Made by a program: the position numbers and the translations under genes
The notes under the pieces: model-generated
Told to the model about the DNA's origin: nothing
What the model saw: the letters and a program-made list of their open reading frames with translations, nothing else
Databases searched by the model: none
Origin: Arthrobacter sp. OY3WO11
GTDB taxonomy: Bacteria; Actinomycetota; Actinomycetes; Actinomycetales; Micrococcaceae
Assembly: GCF_001641125.1 (NCBI RefSeq)
Contig: NZ_LWLP01000001.1
Location: 4,189,623 to 4,253,622, forward strand
Reading direction: 5' to 3'
DNA: 64,000 nt
Shown: positions 25,429 to 33,680 of the stretch, piece by piece
How positions within the stretch are numbered: position 1 is the stretch's first letter
How the letters are laid out: each line of letters starts with the position of its first letter

Positions 25429-26808
25429 CTACGCGGCGACCCGCCGGACAATCCGCACGGGCTGCCGCCGGTCCTTGAGGTCTACCCTCAGCAACAACGA
25501 GCCCTTGCGCGCCAGGATCACCGCGACCGTCAGGGCCGCGAGGGCGGGCACGCCGCCGGACACCAGCAGCGCCACGTGCGGGTCGGCGTGCTCGGCGATC
25601 CAGCCCAGCATGGGCCCGCCGATTGCCTGGCCGCCGATCAGGACCATGATGTACAGGCTCATGACGCGGCCCCTGATGCCCATGTTGGAGCTGACCTGGA
25701 CCAGCTGGTTGGACCCGGTGAGGAACATCAGGCACCAGAATCCCGAGAGCACCATGACCGCGCCGAACACCGGCATGGACGGCGCCAGCGCCGCAAGGCA
25801 CAGCATGACCCCGTACATTCCCGCGCAGAACACCACGGAGCGCAGCCGGAGCCGGCGGCGCCGCGTGGACGCCACCGCCCCGGCCAGCGCGCCTAGCGCC
25901 ACCAGGGCGTTCAGGAGGCCATAGCCGGCGGCCCCCGCGTTGAACACATTGTCCGCGAAGGCCGCGAGCACCACGGGCAGGCTCATGGCGAACACCGCGA
26001 TGAAGCCTGCCATCAGCCAGGGCCAATAGATGGTGGGTTTGCCCAGCGCGTAGCGCAGTCCCTCGCGCAGCATCCCCTTGGTCTTGGGGGTGGGCGCGCT
26101 CACGAACAACTGGTCCTTGCGCAAAAGAAGCAGCATGGCCACGGTGGAACAGCACGCCACCGCATTGCCGGCGAAAGCCCACCCCGCACCCACGGCAGTC
26201 AGCATCCACCCGGCCAGCGCGGGACCAATCAGGCCGCCCAGCTGGAAGGTGGTGGAGTTGACGCTGATGGCGTTGCGCAGGTACGTGGGCCCAACGAGTT
26301 CATTGACGAACACCTGCCGGGCCGGCTGGTCAAGGACCGTCACCAGGCCAAGCACCAGCGCAATCACGTAGACGTGCCACACCTCAACGGCCCCGCTCAG
26401 GGCGAGGGCCGCGAGCGCGGCCGCCAGGACCGCCGCCATGCCCTGGCATAGAATCAGGATTTTCCGTTTGGCGAACCGGTCGGCGACCATCCCGCCCCAC
26501 GGTCCCAGGAGCAGGGACGGCAGGAACTGCAGCGCCACGGTGATGCCCACGGCCGTGACGGATCCGGACAGTTCCAGCACCATCCAGTCCTGGGCGATCC
26601 GCTGCATCCAGATGGCGACGACGGCGATGAAGTGGCCTATCGCGAAGATGCGGAAGTTGGGGACCCGCAGGGAGATAAAGGTGTGCTTCCAGGGCAGGCG
26701 TTCAGTGACGACGGCGAGCGGCTGGGTCTGGTGGTCCGGCGGCGCGGAGCCGGCAGTATCGATGACGGGTTGGGTGACGGTTGCCGATGACGGCGGTGGG
26801 GGTGCCAC
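25429..26808 (-). CDS. MFS transporter, EntS/MFS_3-like
   Basis: A 459-residue exporter-like transporter with 12 helices. NFRIFAIGHFIAVVAIWMQRIAQDWMV and the loop GPWGGMVADRFAKRKILI (the DRFxKRK form of the MFS loop) mark the MFS_3 subfamily, often drug or siderophore exporters. The protein begins with a 35-residue polar N-terminus and ends with a basic tail (DLKDRRQPVRIVRR). It is divergent from a LysR regulator (26952), which probably controls it through the 143-bp region between them. Substrate unknown. Confidence 0.87.
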   Translation of the reverse strand: MAPPPPSSATVTQPVIDTAGSAPPDHQTQPLAVVTERLPWKHTFISLRVPNFRIFAIGHFIAVVAIWMQRIAQDWMVLELSGSVTAVGITVALQFLPSLLLGPWGGMVADRFAKRKILILCQGMAAVLAAALAALALSGAVEVWHVYVIALVLGLVTVLDQPARQVFVNELVGPTYLRNAISVNSTTFQLGGLIGPALAGWMLTAVGAGWAFAGNAVACCSTVAMLLLLRKDQLFVSAPTPKTKGMLREGLRYALGKPTIYWPWLMAGFIAVFAMSLPVVLAAFADNVFNAGAAGYGLLNALVALGALAGAVASTRRRRLRLRSVVFCAGMYGVMLCLAALAPSMPVFGAVMVLSGFWCLMFLTGSNQLVQVSSNMGIRGRVMSLYIMVLIGGQAIGGPMLGWIAEHADPHVALLVSGGVPALAALTVAVILARKGSLLLRVDLKDRRQPVRIVRRVAA

Positions 26809-26951
26809 AGGTGTGTCCTCAAATGCGTGCGGTCCGGGATGCCCTTAACGCTAGGCTGGGACACGGGATTATGGAGACGTATCGTCCCTATAACTCGTAT
26901 TGCAAACCGCAATGCCCGCGTTGTCCGTACCGATGCCCCACGGAGTCCATT

Positions 26952-27806
26952 GTGTTTGAACCGGCCCAGCTGCGCTCCTTCCTTGCCGTCGCCGAAACGC
27001 TGAGCTTCACCAAGGCAGCGGAGCGGCTGGGCCTGGCCCAGCCCACCGTCAGCCAGCATGTCCGCAAGCTGGAGGCGGCCGCCAAGCGGGTCCTGGTCAG
27101 CCGGGATACCCGTGATGTCAGGCTGACGGACAACGGGGACGCCATGGCGGGCTTCGCCCGGAATATCCTGGCAGCCCACGACTCCGCCTCCCGCTACTTC
27201 TCCGGCTCTGCCATGCGCGGACGGCTGCGGTTCGGCACGGCCGATGACCTGGCCATCACGGGCCTGCCGCGGATCCTGCGGGAATTCCGGCAGATCTATC
27301 CGCAGATCAACCTGGAACTGACGGTGGGCCAAAGCGACCAGCTGTACCGGAAGCTCAACGCGGGGCAGCTGGACCTGGTTTTCGTAAAGTGGGTGGCGGG
27401 AGCCAAGGACGGAACAGTGGTCCAGCATGATTCCTTTTCCTGGGTGGGGCTCGAGCAGACCACACTGGACCCGGCGGCTCCCGTGCCGCTCATCGCCTAC
27501 CCGTCACCCAGCCTGAGCCGGAAACTGGCCATCGACGCCCTTGAGTCCCACGGCAGGACCTGGCGGATCACCTGCACCACGCGGCAAATCAGCGGAGTGC
27601 TGGCGGCCGTCAGGGCAGGGATCGGCGTGGCGGTCATGCCGTCGTCGCTCGTCCCGGAAGACCTCAAAATCATCACCCGGCGGTTCGACCTGCCGGCGGT
27701 GGGCGACGTGGACTTCACCCTGATCCGCAACCCGCTGGCCAACGCGGAGGTCATCGACGCGCTGACGCAGTCCATTGTGGGCCGGACAATCAACCGGCAA
27801 GCATAA
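26952..27806 (+). CDS. LysR family transcriptional regulator
   Basis: A 284-residue regulator. I choose GTG 26952 because the protein then begins MFEPAQLRSFLAVAETLSF, the usual LysR start, with GGAG eight bases upstream; in-frame codons before it code for an unlikely Cys-rich leader. The HTH is FTKAAERLGLAQPTVSQHVR; the effector domain starts about residue 90. Divergent orientation with the MFS exporter gene suggests that it senses the exported compound. Confidence 0.9.
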   Translation: MFEPAQLRSFLAVAETLSFTKAAERLGLAQPTVSQHVRKLEAAAKRVLVSRDTRDVRLTDNGDAMAGFARNILAAHDSASRYFSGSAMRGRLRFGTADDLAITGLPRILREFRQIYPQINLELTVGQSDQLYRKLNAGQLDLVFVKWVAGAKDGTVVQHDSFSWVGLEQTTLDPAAPVPLIAYPSPSLSRKLAIDALESHGRTWRITCTTRQISGVLAAVRAGIGVAVMPSSLVPEDLKIITRRFDLPAVGDVDFTLIRNPLANAEVIDALTQSIVGRTINRQA

Positions 27807-27963
27807 CGCCGGCGCTGCCTCTTTGGGCGCAGCCATTCCGCCGTTTCCATTGATTGCTTAAGGTTGCATCCCCTATGCTGACTTTCTAGGGTCAAGCAGC
27901 TGGCCGGTTCTCAAGCACGGGGGGCTCCTGCATGCCAGGATTTCCACCCGGGACAGGCAGCCA

Positions 27964-28281
27964 ATGACGACAGCCAGGAACACCCACGCCAGCTCGGCCC
28001 ATGCGCGCCCCATCAACACTGCGCGGCAGCCGGCCACCCGCCGCTCCACCCTCGGCGCCGGGATTGCCACAACCGATACCGGCTACGTAGGCAAACCCAC
28101 CTGCGACACCTGCCGCACCGACGAATTCGTCTATCTGGAGTCCTACATCCCTCCTACGTACCGGCGTGACGGGACGGTCGCCTCCCTGGGCGAGGTCGCC
28201 TACACCTGCACCCGGTGCGAGGATTTCTCCGCCCACAGCGTCCCGGTGACCTGGTCGCCGCCCGGATGGTACCTGGGCTGA
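27964..28281 (+). CDS. Hypothetical protein with CxxC pairs
   Basis: A 105-residue protein. After a low-complexity N-terminus, the core has CDTC near residue 48 and CTRC near residue 82, spaced like a treble-clef or zinc-ribbon (FVYLESYIPPTYRRDGTVAS between them). It ends WSPPGWYLG. It has no family I recognise, but the pattern is typical of small actinobacterial zinc-binding proteins. The start ATG at 27964 lacks a strong ribosome site. A strong hairpin terminator follows, 25 bases after the stop. Confidence 0.65.
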   Translation: MTTARNTHASSAHARPINTARQPATRRSTLGAGIATTDTGYVGKPTCDTCRTDEFVYLESYIPPTYRRDGTVASLGEVAYTCTRCEDFSAHSVPVTWSPPGWYLG

Positions 28282-28305
28282 CAGGCAGGCACGCGCCAAA
28301 CACAC

Positions 28306-28353
28306 ACAGAAGGCCGGGCGGCCACCGCAAGAGGTGGCCGCCCGGCCTTCTGT
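28306..28353. terminator. Strong bidirectional terminator hairpin
   Basis: A 21-bp perfect stem (ACAGAAGGCCGGGCGGCCACC and its complement) around a six-base loop lies between the hypothetical gene and the 3' end of putA, which converge on it. It can end transcription from both sides, although U-runs are short. Confidence 0.85.
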
Positions 28354-28360
28354 TGTGCTG

Positions 28361-31300
28361 CTAGATCAGCGCATCCGAGAGGTGGTTCGGGGTGCCGAAG
28401 CGGTGGGCGGTGATGCTGACGGCCTGTTCGTGCAGGAAGGGCAGCAATTCAATGCGGCCCGCTTCGGTGACCGGGTGGGCGTAGATTGCCAGGTCGGGAC
28501 GTCCTCCCGTGGCCTTCGCCAGGGCCGTTGCAGTGCCGCCGATCAGGCGGACGCGGCCATTGGACAGCTTGCCCGCTGCCGCGCGCCTGCCCGTGGAAGC
28601 CAGCCAGTCGGCGTCAGACTCCACCGTCACCTCGATGTCCAGGGCAATCAGCACCGGGCGCAGCTGGGCGGGAAGCTCGAAGGCTGTGGACACCGTCAGT
28701 TCCGATCCGGCCAGCACGCCGGCCGCCACGGTCCGCACCAGCTGCGCCAGCGGTGCACCCTCGGACAGCCGCACCGTCAGGGGAAGGCTGCGGTAGCGGA
28801 AGATGTTGCGTTCCGCGCTGAGTCCGGAGACGTCCTCGGCGGTACCGAATTCATCGGCCCAGGCCTGCGCGTCGGAGGCCAGTGCGCGCCGGACCGACGC
28901 GAGGTCTTCAGGTTCCAGCGCGGCTTCGGCTGCATCGAGGATGCGGCGCACGCCCGGGTGGGTGATGCTTGCATCCGCTGTGCCTGTGGCAGGGGTCCAG
29001 TTGCCCAGGCCTGCCAGGTAGTTGGGTCCGCCTGCCTTGGTGCCTGCGCCAACGGCTGACTTCTTCCAGCCGCCGAACGGCTGGCGCTGCACGATGGCGC
29101 CGGTGATGCCGCGGTTCACGTAGAGGTTTCCGGCTTGGATGGTGTCCAGCCAGGTACGGAGTTCCTCGGAGTTCAGGGAGTGCAGGCCGGCGGTGAGGCC
29201 GTACTCGATCTGGTTCTGGATGGCGATGGCCTCTTCCAGGGTCTCTGCGGTCATCACGCCCAGGACCGGCCCGAAGAATTCAGTGAGGTGGAAGTAGGAG
29301 CCGCGCTTGACGCCGTAGCGTACGCCCGGGCTCCAGAGCCGGCCGGTGCCGTCCAGCTTCTTCGGCTCAACGGCCCAGTTTTCCCCGTCGCCCAGGGTGG
29401 TGAGGGCGTTGAGGAGCTTGCCGTTGGCGGGCTCGATGATCGGGCCCATCTGGCTGGTGGGGTCCTCCGGGTACCCCACCTTCAGGGAGGTGACGGCGTC
29501 GATCAGCTGGTTGTGGAAGCGCCTGGATTTGGCCACGGAGCCCACCAGGATCACTAGTGAGGCGGCCGAGCACTTCTGGCCGGCGTGGCCGAACGCGGAG
29601 TACGCCACGTCCTTGGCTGCCAGGTCCAGGTCCGCGCTGGGGGTGACGATGATGGCGTTCTTGCCGCTGGTCTCGGCCAGCAGCGGCAGGTCCTGGCGGA
29701 AGGACCGGAACAGCTCGGCGGTCTCGTAGCCGCCGGTGAGGATCACCCGGTCGACGGCCGGGTGGCTGATGAGCTGCTTGCCCAGCTCCCTTTCGCCGAG
29801 CTGCACCATGGTGAGGACATCGCGCGGAACGCCGGCCTCCCACAGTGCTTCGACCATCACGGCGCCGCTGCGGGCGGCCTGCCTGGCAGGCTTGATCACG
29901 ACGGCGGAGCCGGCGGCGAGTGCCGCGAGCGTGGACCCTGCCGGGATGGCGACCGGGAAGTTCCACGGCGGCGTGACTACGGTGAGCTTCGCTGGGACGA
30001 ACGTGGCGCCGTCGACCTTGTCCAGCTTCCGCGCGGACTCGGCGTAGTAGTGGGCAAAGTCCACCGCTTCGCTGACCTCGGGATCGCCCTGGTCGATGGT
30101 CTTGCCGGTTTCGCTGGCCATGACCTCGAGCAGGTCAGCGCGTCGGGCTTCCAGGACGTCGCCCGCGCGGTGCAGGATCTCGGCACGCTCGGCGCCCGAG
30201 AGTTCACCCCAGGCCTTGCCCTTTTCGACGGCCGTGGTGACGGCGTCGTTCAGCTTTGCTTCGTCGTTGATGAAGGCGGCTTCCACGGCGGCGTTGCCGA
30301 GCGTGGAGGACGGGACGCGCTCCAGGATGGCGCGGCCCCAGTCGCGGTTGGCCGGCAAGGACGGGTCAGTATCCGGGGTGTCCTTGAAAGAATCATGCGG
30401 CAGGGGCTGCGGCTTGAGGTTCCGGTTCTGCTGCCGGTTGGCCGGCGGGACACTGTTGTCCAGCGCCTCGAGGGAGGAGAGGAAACGCTGCTTTTCCCGC
30501 TCGAAGAGGACTTCGTTTTCGCTCAGCTCGAAAACCGCTGACATGAAGTTGTCCTGGCTGGCGCCCTCTTCGAGGCGGCGGATCAGGTAGGCGATGGCGA
30601 CGTCGAACTCGGCCGGGTGCACCACCGGGGTGTAGAGCAGGAGCGAGCCGACGTCCTTCTTGACGGCCTCGGCCTGGCCCTGCGCCATGCCAAGCAGCAT
30701 TTCGAATTCGATGTTCTGCCGTGCGGTATCCGCGATGCCGCGCTTTTTGGCAAGGAGCCAGGCGAAGGCGATGTCGAACAGGTTGTGGCCGGCCACGCCG
30801 ATCCGGATGTTCTTGATCCGCTCCGGGTGCAGGGAGTAGTTGATGACGCTCTTGTAGCTGGTGTCCGAGTCCTGCTTGGTTCCCCAGGTGGCAAGCGGCC
30901 AGTCGTGGAGCGAGGACTCCACCTGCTCCATGGGCAGGTTGGCGCCCTTCACCACGCGGACCTTGATGGCGGCGCCGCCGTTGGCGCGGCGCTCAGCGGC
31001 CCAGTCCTGCAGGCGGATCATGGCGGAGAGTGCGTCCGGAAGGTAAGCCTGGAGCACGATGCCGGCCTCGAGGTTCTTGAACTGGGGCTTGTCCAGGATC
31101 CTGGTGAAGACCGCGATGGTCATGTCCAGGTCCTTGTACTCCTCCATGTCCAGGTTGATGAACTTGGCCTTGGGAAATGAGGCTGCGCGCTCGAACAGCG
31201 GGGTGAGCTTCTCGACGACGTGCTCAACGGCTTCGTCGAAGGCCCACGGCGAGTGCGGGGCCACCGTGGAGGAGACCTTGATGGAGACGTAGTCGACGTC

Positions 31301-31867
31301 GGGACGCGCCAGCAGCGTGTGCGTTCCTTCGAGCCGGCGCGAGGCCTCGTGCTCGCCCAGGACAGCTTCGCCGAGGAGGTTGACGTTGAGCTTGATCCCG
31401 TCCTTGCGGATCTTTGCGATGGCGAGTCCCAGCTTGGCGTCGGTGGCGTCAACGATCAGGTGGCCCACCATCTCGCGCAGGATCTTGCGGGCGACGGGGA
31501 TAACAACCTGCGGCAGGACCGGGGCCATGGTGCCGCCGAGTGCGACGGCGCTCCGCATGTACCAGGGCAGGAAGGCAGGGACTTTGGGGGCGAGCGCGGC
31601 GAGGTTGCGTGCGGCGACGTTCAGGTCCTCGGGGCGGACCACGCCGTCCACGAAGCCAACAGTGAATTCCAGGCCGTTGGGGTCCTTCAGGACGCCGGCG
31701 AGCTGCTGGGCGGAAGCGTCCACGGGAACCTTGGACGCCTCGGTCAGCCAATGGCGGACCAGTGCCACCGCTTCGTTGGCCAATGCCTTGGCCTGGGGCA
31801 CGTCAACGTCGACAGTCCGGGGCGCAGTTCCGGTGGCGACTGCCGGTTCCATTGCAATGTGGGTCAT
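28361..31867 (-). CDS. putA: Bifunctional proline dehydrogenase / glutamate semialdehyde dehydrogenase
   Basis: A 1168-residue enzyme that oxidises proline to glutamate in two steps. The N-terminal FAD proline dehydrogenase barrel (about 90-480) includes VRVVKGANLPME, IRIGVAGHNLFDIAFAWLL and the EFEMLLGMAQGQ segment. The aldehyde dehydrogenase domain (about 530-1000) includes VVTPPWNFPVAIPAGSTLAA, LLAETSGKNAIIV and FGHAGQKCSAAS with catalytic C766. A roughly 170-residue C-terminal extension follows. No N-terminal DNA-binding domain is present, so regulation must come from another protein; the LysR regulator at 35298 is the candidate (shared operator at 31933-31969). Start ATG 31867; a second ATG five codons on is possible. 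Confidence 0.95.
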   Translation of the reverse strand: MTHIAMEPAVATGTAPRTVDVDVPQAKALANEAVALVRHWLTEASKVPVDASAQQLAGVLKDPNGLEFTVGFVDGVVRPEDLNVAARNLAALAPKVPAFLPWYMRSAVALGGTMAPVLPQVVIPVARKILREMVGHLIVDATDAKLGLAIAKIRKDGIKLNVNLLGEAVLGEHEASRRLEGTHTLLARPDVDYVSIKVSSTVAPHSPWAFDEAVEHVVEKLTPLFERAASFPKAKFINLDMEEYKDLDMTIAVFTRILDKPQFKNLEAGIVLQAYLPDALSAMIRLQDWAAERRANGGAAIKVRVVKGANLPMEQVESSLHDWPLATWGTKQDSDTSYKSVINYSLHPERIKNIRIGVAGHNLFDIAFAWLLAKKRGIADTARQNIEFEMLLGMAQGQAEAVKKDVGSLLLYTPVVHPAEFDVAIAYLIRRLEEGASQDNFMSAVFELSENEVLFEREKQRFLSSLEALDNSVPPANRQQNRNLKPQPLPHDSFKDTPDTDPSLPANRDWGRAILERVPSSTLGNAAVEAAFINDEAKLNDAVTTAVEKGKAWGELSGAERAEILHRAGDVLEARRADLLEVMASETGKTIDQGDPEVSEAVDFAHYYAESARKLDKVDGATFVPAKLTVVTPPWNFPVAIPAGSTLAALAAGSAVVIKPARQAARSGAVMVEALWEAGVPRDVLTMVQLGERELGKQLISHPAVDRVILTGGYETAELFRSFRQDLPLLAETSGKNAIIVTPSADLDLAAKDVAYSAFGHAGQKCSAASLVILVGSVAKSRRFHNQLIDAVTSLKVGYPEDPTSQMGPIIEPANGKLLNALTTLGDGENWAVEPKKLDGTGRLWSPGVRYGVKRGSYFHLTEFFGPVLGVMTAETLEEAIAIQNQIEYGLTAGLHSLNSEELRTWLDTIQAGNLYVNRGITGAIVQRQPFGGWKKSAVGAGTKAGGPNYLAGLGNWTPATGTADASITHPGVRRILDAAEAALEPEDLASVRRALASDAQAWADEFGTAEDVSGLSAERNIFRYRSLPLTVRLSEGAPLAQLVRTVAAGVLAGSELTVSTAFELPAQLRPVLIALDIEVTVESDADWLASTGRRAAAGKLSNGRVRLIGGTATALAKATGGRPDLAIYAHPVTEAGRIELLPFLHEQAVSITAHRFGTPNHLSDALI

Positions 31868-31932
31868 GGCTTTTCTCGTTCTTTCCTGGGTTTCAAGGAG
31901 GTCTTATCCACCAGTATGAGCTTCCACTCACA

Positions 31933-31974
31933 TAAGATAAAGCGATCTTTTCTAAGCAATACAGGTTAGAAAAG
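31933..31974. promoter_or_regulatory. putA upstream operator
   Basis: AT-rich region 66 bp upstream of putA. The 37 bases at 31933-31969 align without gaps to 35242-35278 upstream of the permease and its LysR regulator, with about 26 identities (AGATAAAG and TTCTAA are shared, and both end in GTTAG). An inverted repeat, CTTTTCTAA and TTAGAAAAG at 31947-31955 and 31966-31974, encloses a 10-base centre, compatible with a LysR-type T-N11-A site. Confidence 0.7.
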
Positions 31975-32040
31975 ATGAAGAATTAAGCGCCCCCACTTCC
32001 CCCCTTCCCCCACCCGACGCGCACCCTCGGCACTCTCCCG

Positions 32041-32077
32041 GCGCCCTCTCACTTGACGCCGCAACCCCCCGGACGCT
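32041..32077 (+). repeat. 32-bp repeat family, left part of interrupted array
   Basis: One slightly divergent unit (GCGCCCTCTCACTTGACG onward) followed by the first six or seven bases of the next, GGACGCT. The second unit is cut here by the IS110 element and resumes at 33542. Confidence 0.7.
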
Positions 32078-32099
32078 CGTTACCTTTTTCGTAGCCCGT

Positions 32100-32300
32100 T
32101 TCCTGTTGCAGGATGTGGGTGTGCTGGCCTGCTGGTCCCTGGGCATGATTGCGACGCTCTGTTGATGATGATCCTGAGAGTGTTGTCACCTGGGGCTGGT
32201 AGGTGCCGGGGAGACCGCTGATAGGGGCAGGACAGTTTGGGAACGTCGTGCGTAACGTGGGTGCCGGGCCCTGACACCGTGGTGGGCCAGTACGTGAGTT
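32100..32300 (+). ncRNA. Candidate IS110 bridge RNA
   Basis: The left non-coding end of the element contains, in order, a small hairpin (CCTG-TTG-CAGG at 32102-32112) and four short guide-like segments. GACGCT at 32153-32158 equals the left target plus CT core. TGAGAG at 32175-32180 is the complement of the right target CTCTCA. ATAGGGGCA at 32221-32229 equals the right element end ATAGGGACA with one G-U wobble. GTAACG at 32252-32257 is the complement of the left element end CGTTAC. The order of target loop then donor loop, and the strand sense, match the published IS621 bridge RNA design. The limits of the RNA are approximate. Confidence 0.6.
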
Positions 32301-32324
32301 AGGGACTACGACTGGAGGTGCCAG

Positions 32325-33524
32325 GTGATCAGAAACCACGACGACGTTGAAGTGTTCATCGGATTGGATGTTGGCAAGGGCGAGCATCACGCCGTTGCCC
32401 TGGACCGGTCCGGGAAAAGACTGCTGGACCGGGCCCTGCCCAACGACGAGACCCGGATCCGGGAGATCCTGGCCGAGCTGGAACACCACGGCCGGATCCT
32501 CGTGGTGGTTGATCAGCCCGCGACGATCGGTGCGCTCCCGGTTGCCGTGGCCCAGGCCGCGGGGACCCTGGTCGGGTACCTTCCGGGTTTGGCGATGCGC
32601 CGGATCGCGGACCTGCATCCGGGGGAAGCAAAAACGGACGCACGCGATGCGTTCATCATCGCCGACGCTGCCCGGACGATGCCGCATACCCTGCGCTCGG
32701 TCCAGCTGGCCGATGAGCAGATCGCCGAGCTGACCATGCTCTGCGGTTTCGATGATGATCTGGCCAAACAGGCCACCGCGACCTCGAACCGGATCCGGGG
32801 ACTGCTGACCCAGATCCACCCGGCCCTCGAACGTGTCCTGGGACCCCGGCTGGAGCACCCCGCGGTGTTGGATCTGTTGCGGACCTGGCCCACGCCCGCA
32901 GCGCTCCGCCACGCCGGCCGGCGCCGGATCGGGAACCGGCTGACCAAGCTCGCGCCCCGGATGGGTGAACGCCTCGCCGATGACATCATCGAGGCCCTGG
33001 CCCAACAGAACGTGACCGTGATCGGCACGAACGCCGCGACCATCGTCCTGCCTGAACTGACGGGCATGCTCGCCAGGATCCACGACGGCCGTGCCACCGT
33101 TTACGCCCAGGTCGAAGCCCTCGTGGAGGCCCACCCTCTTCACCAGGTCCTGATGTCTTTGCCGGCGGTCGGCATCAGGACCGCAGCACGGATCCTCACC
33201 GAAGTCGCCGGCAAGGACTTCCCGACCGCCGGGCACCTGGCCTCCTACGCCGGCCTGACCCCGGTGACCTGGCGCTCCGGGTCCTCGATCCGGGCCGACC
33301 GCGCCTCCCGAAAAGGCAATAAAGTCCTCAAACGCACCCTCTACCTCTCCGCGTTCGCAGCCCTCAAAGACCCGCTCTCCTGCGCCTACTACGACCGCAA
33401 ACGAGCCGAAGGCAAACACCACAACCAAGCCCTCATCGCCCTCGCCCGACGCCGCTGCGACACCCTCTACGCCATGCTCCGCGACGGCACCCTCTACCAG
33501 GCAAAATCACCAAAAGCAGCTTGA
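32325..33524 (+). CDS. IS110 family transposase (recombinase)
   Basis: A 399-residue transposase with a GTG start behind GGAGGTG. The N-terminal RuvC-like domain has D15 in FIGLDVGKGE, D63 in VVVDQPATIG, and D105/D108 in EAKTDARDAF, matching the DEDD set (D63 stands where Glu is common). A helical middle follows. The C-terminal Tnp domain has SLPAVGIRTAARILTEV (helix-hairpin-helix-like) and YAGLTPVTWRSGSSI with the catalytic serine region (S318/S320). The frame is intact, so it may be active. The family acts with a bridge RNA encoded at the left end of the element. Confidence 0.93.
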   Translation: MIRNHDDVEVFIGLDVGKGEHHAVALDRSGKRLLDRALPNDETRIREILAELEHHGRILVVVDQPATIGALPVAVAQAAGTLVGYLPGLAMRRIADLHPGEAKTDARDAFIIADAARTMPHTLRSVQLADEQIAELTMLCGFDDDLAKQATATSNRIRGLLTQIHPALERVLGPRLEHPAVLDLLRTWPTPAALRHAGRRRIGNRLTKLAPRMGERLADDIIEALAQQNVTVIGTNAATIVLPELTGMLARIHDGRATVYAQVEALVEAHPLHQVLMSLPAVGIRTAARILTEVAGKDFPTAGHLASYAGLTPVTWRSGSSIRADRASRKGNKVLKRTLYLSAFAALKDPLSCAYYDRKRAEGKHHNQALIALARRRCDTLYAMLRDGTLYQAKSPKAA

Positions 33525-33541
33525 CGAAGAACATAGGGACA

Positions 33542-33671
33542 CTCTCACTTAATGCGGGAAAAGCGGAAACGCTCTATCACCCTCCACAGGAAGGTGATAG
33601 AGCGTCCGTATTAAAGCGACATTAAGTGAGAGAGCGTCCCGTTGTAGACGGCCGTAAGCGGGAGAGGGTCC
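33542..33671. repeat. 32-bp repeat array, right part, with inverted units
   Basis: A forward unit (33542-33566, truncated by the element), then a hairpin formed by a forward half-unit and its inverse (ACGCTCTATCACC and GGTGATAGAGCGT, 33569-33605), then two inverted units at 33608-33639 and 33640-33671. All boundaries fall on an exact 32-base phase. The core in the forward sense is GACGCTCTCTCACTTAATG. The array lies beyond the 3' end of the permease gene. Confidence 0.85.
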
Positions 33672-33680
33672 CCGGGGCGG

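Larger units (their letters stand above)
32078..33541 (+). mobile_element. IS110-family insertion element
   Basis: About 1464 bp. The boundaries are read from the repeat unit it interrupts: GGACG-CT lies on the left, and CT-CTCACTTAATG resumes on the right, so the element is flanked by a CT dinucleotide, as in the IS110-group element IS621. There are no terminal inverted repeats and the target duplication is at most a few bases, as expected. It has a 247-base non-coding left end, one transposase gene and only 17 bases after the stop, the layout of the IS110 group. The boundary is uncertain by one or two bases because the target is a CTCTCT run. Confidence 0.8.

Noticed and set aside
32078..33541. 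Terminal inverted repeats and a long target duplication at the insertion element
   Set aside because: None are visible, and none are expected for the IS110 group.
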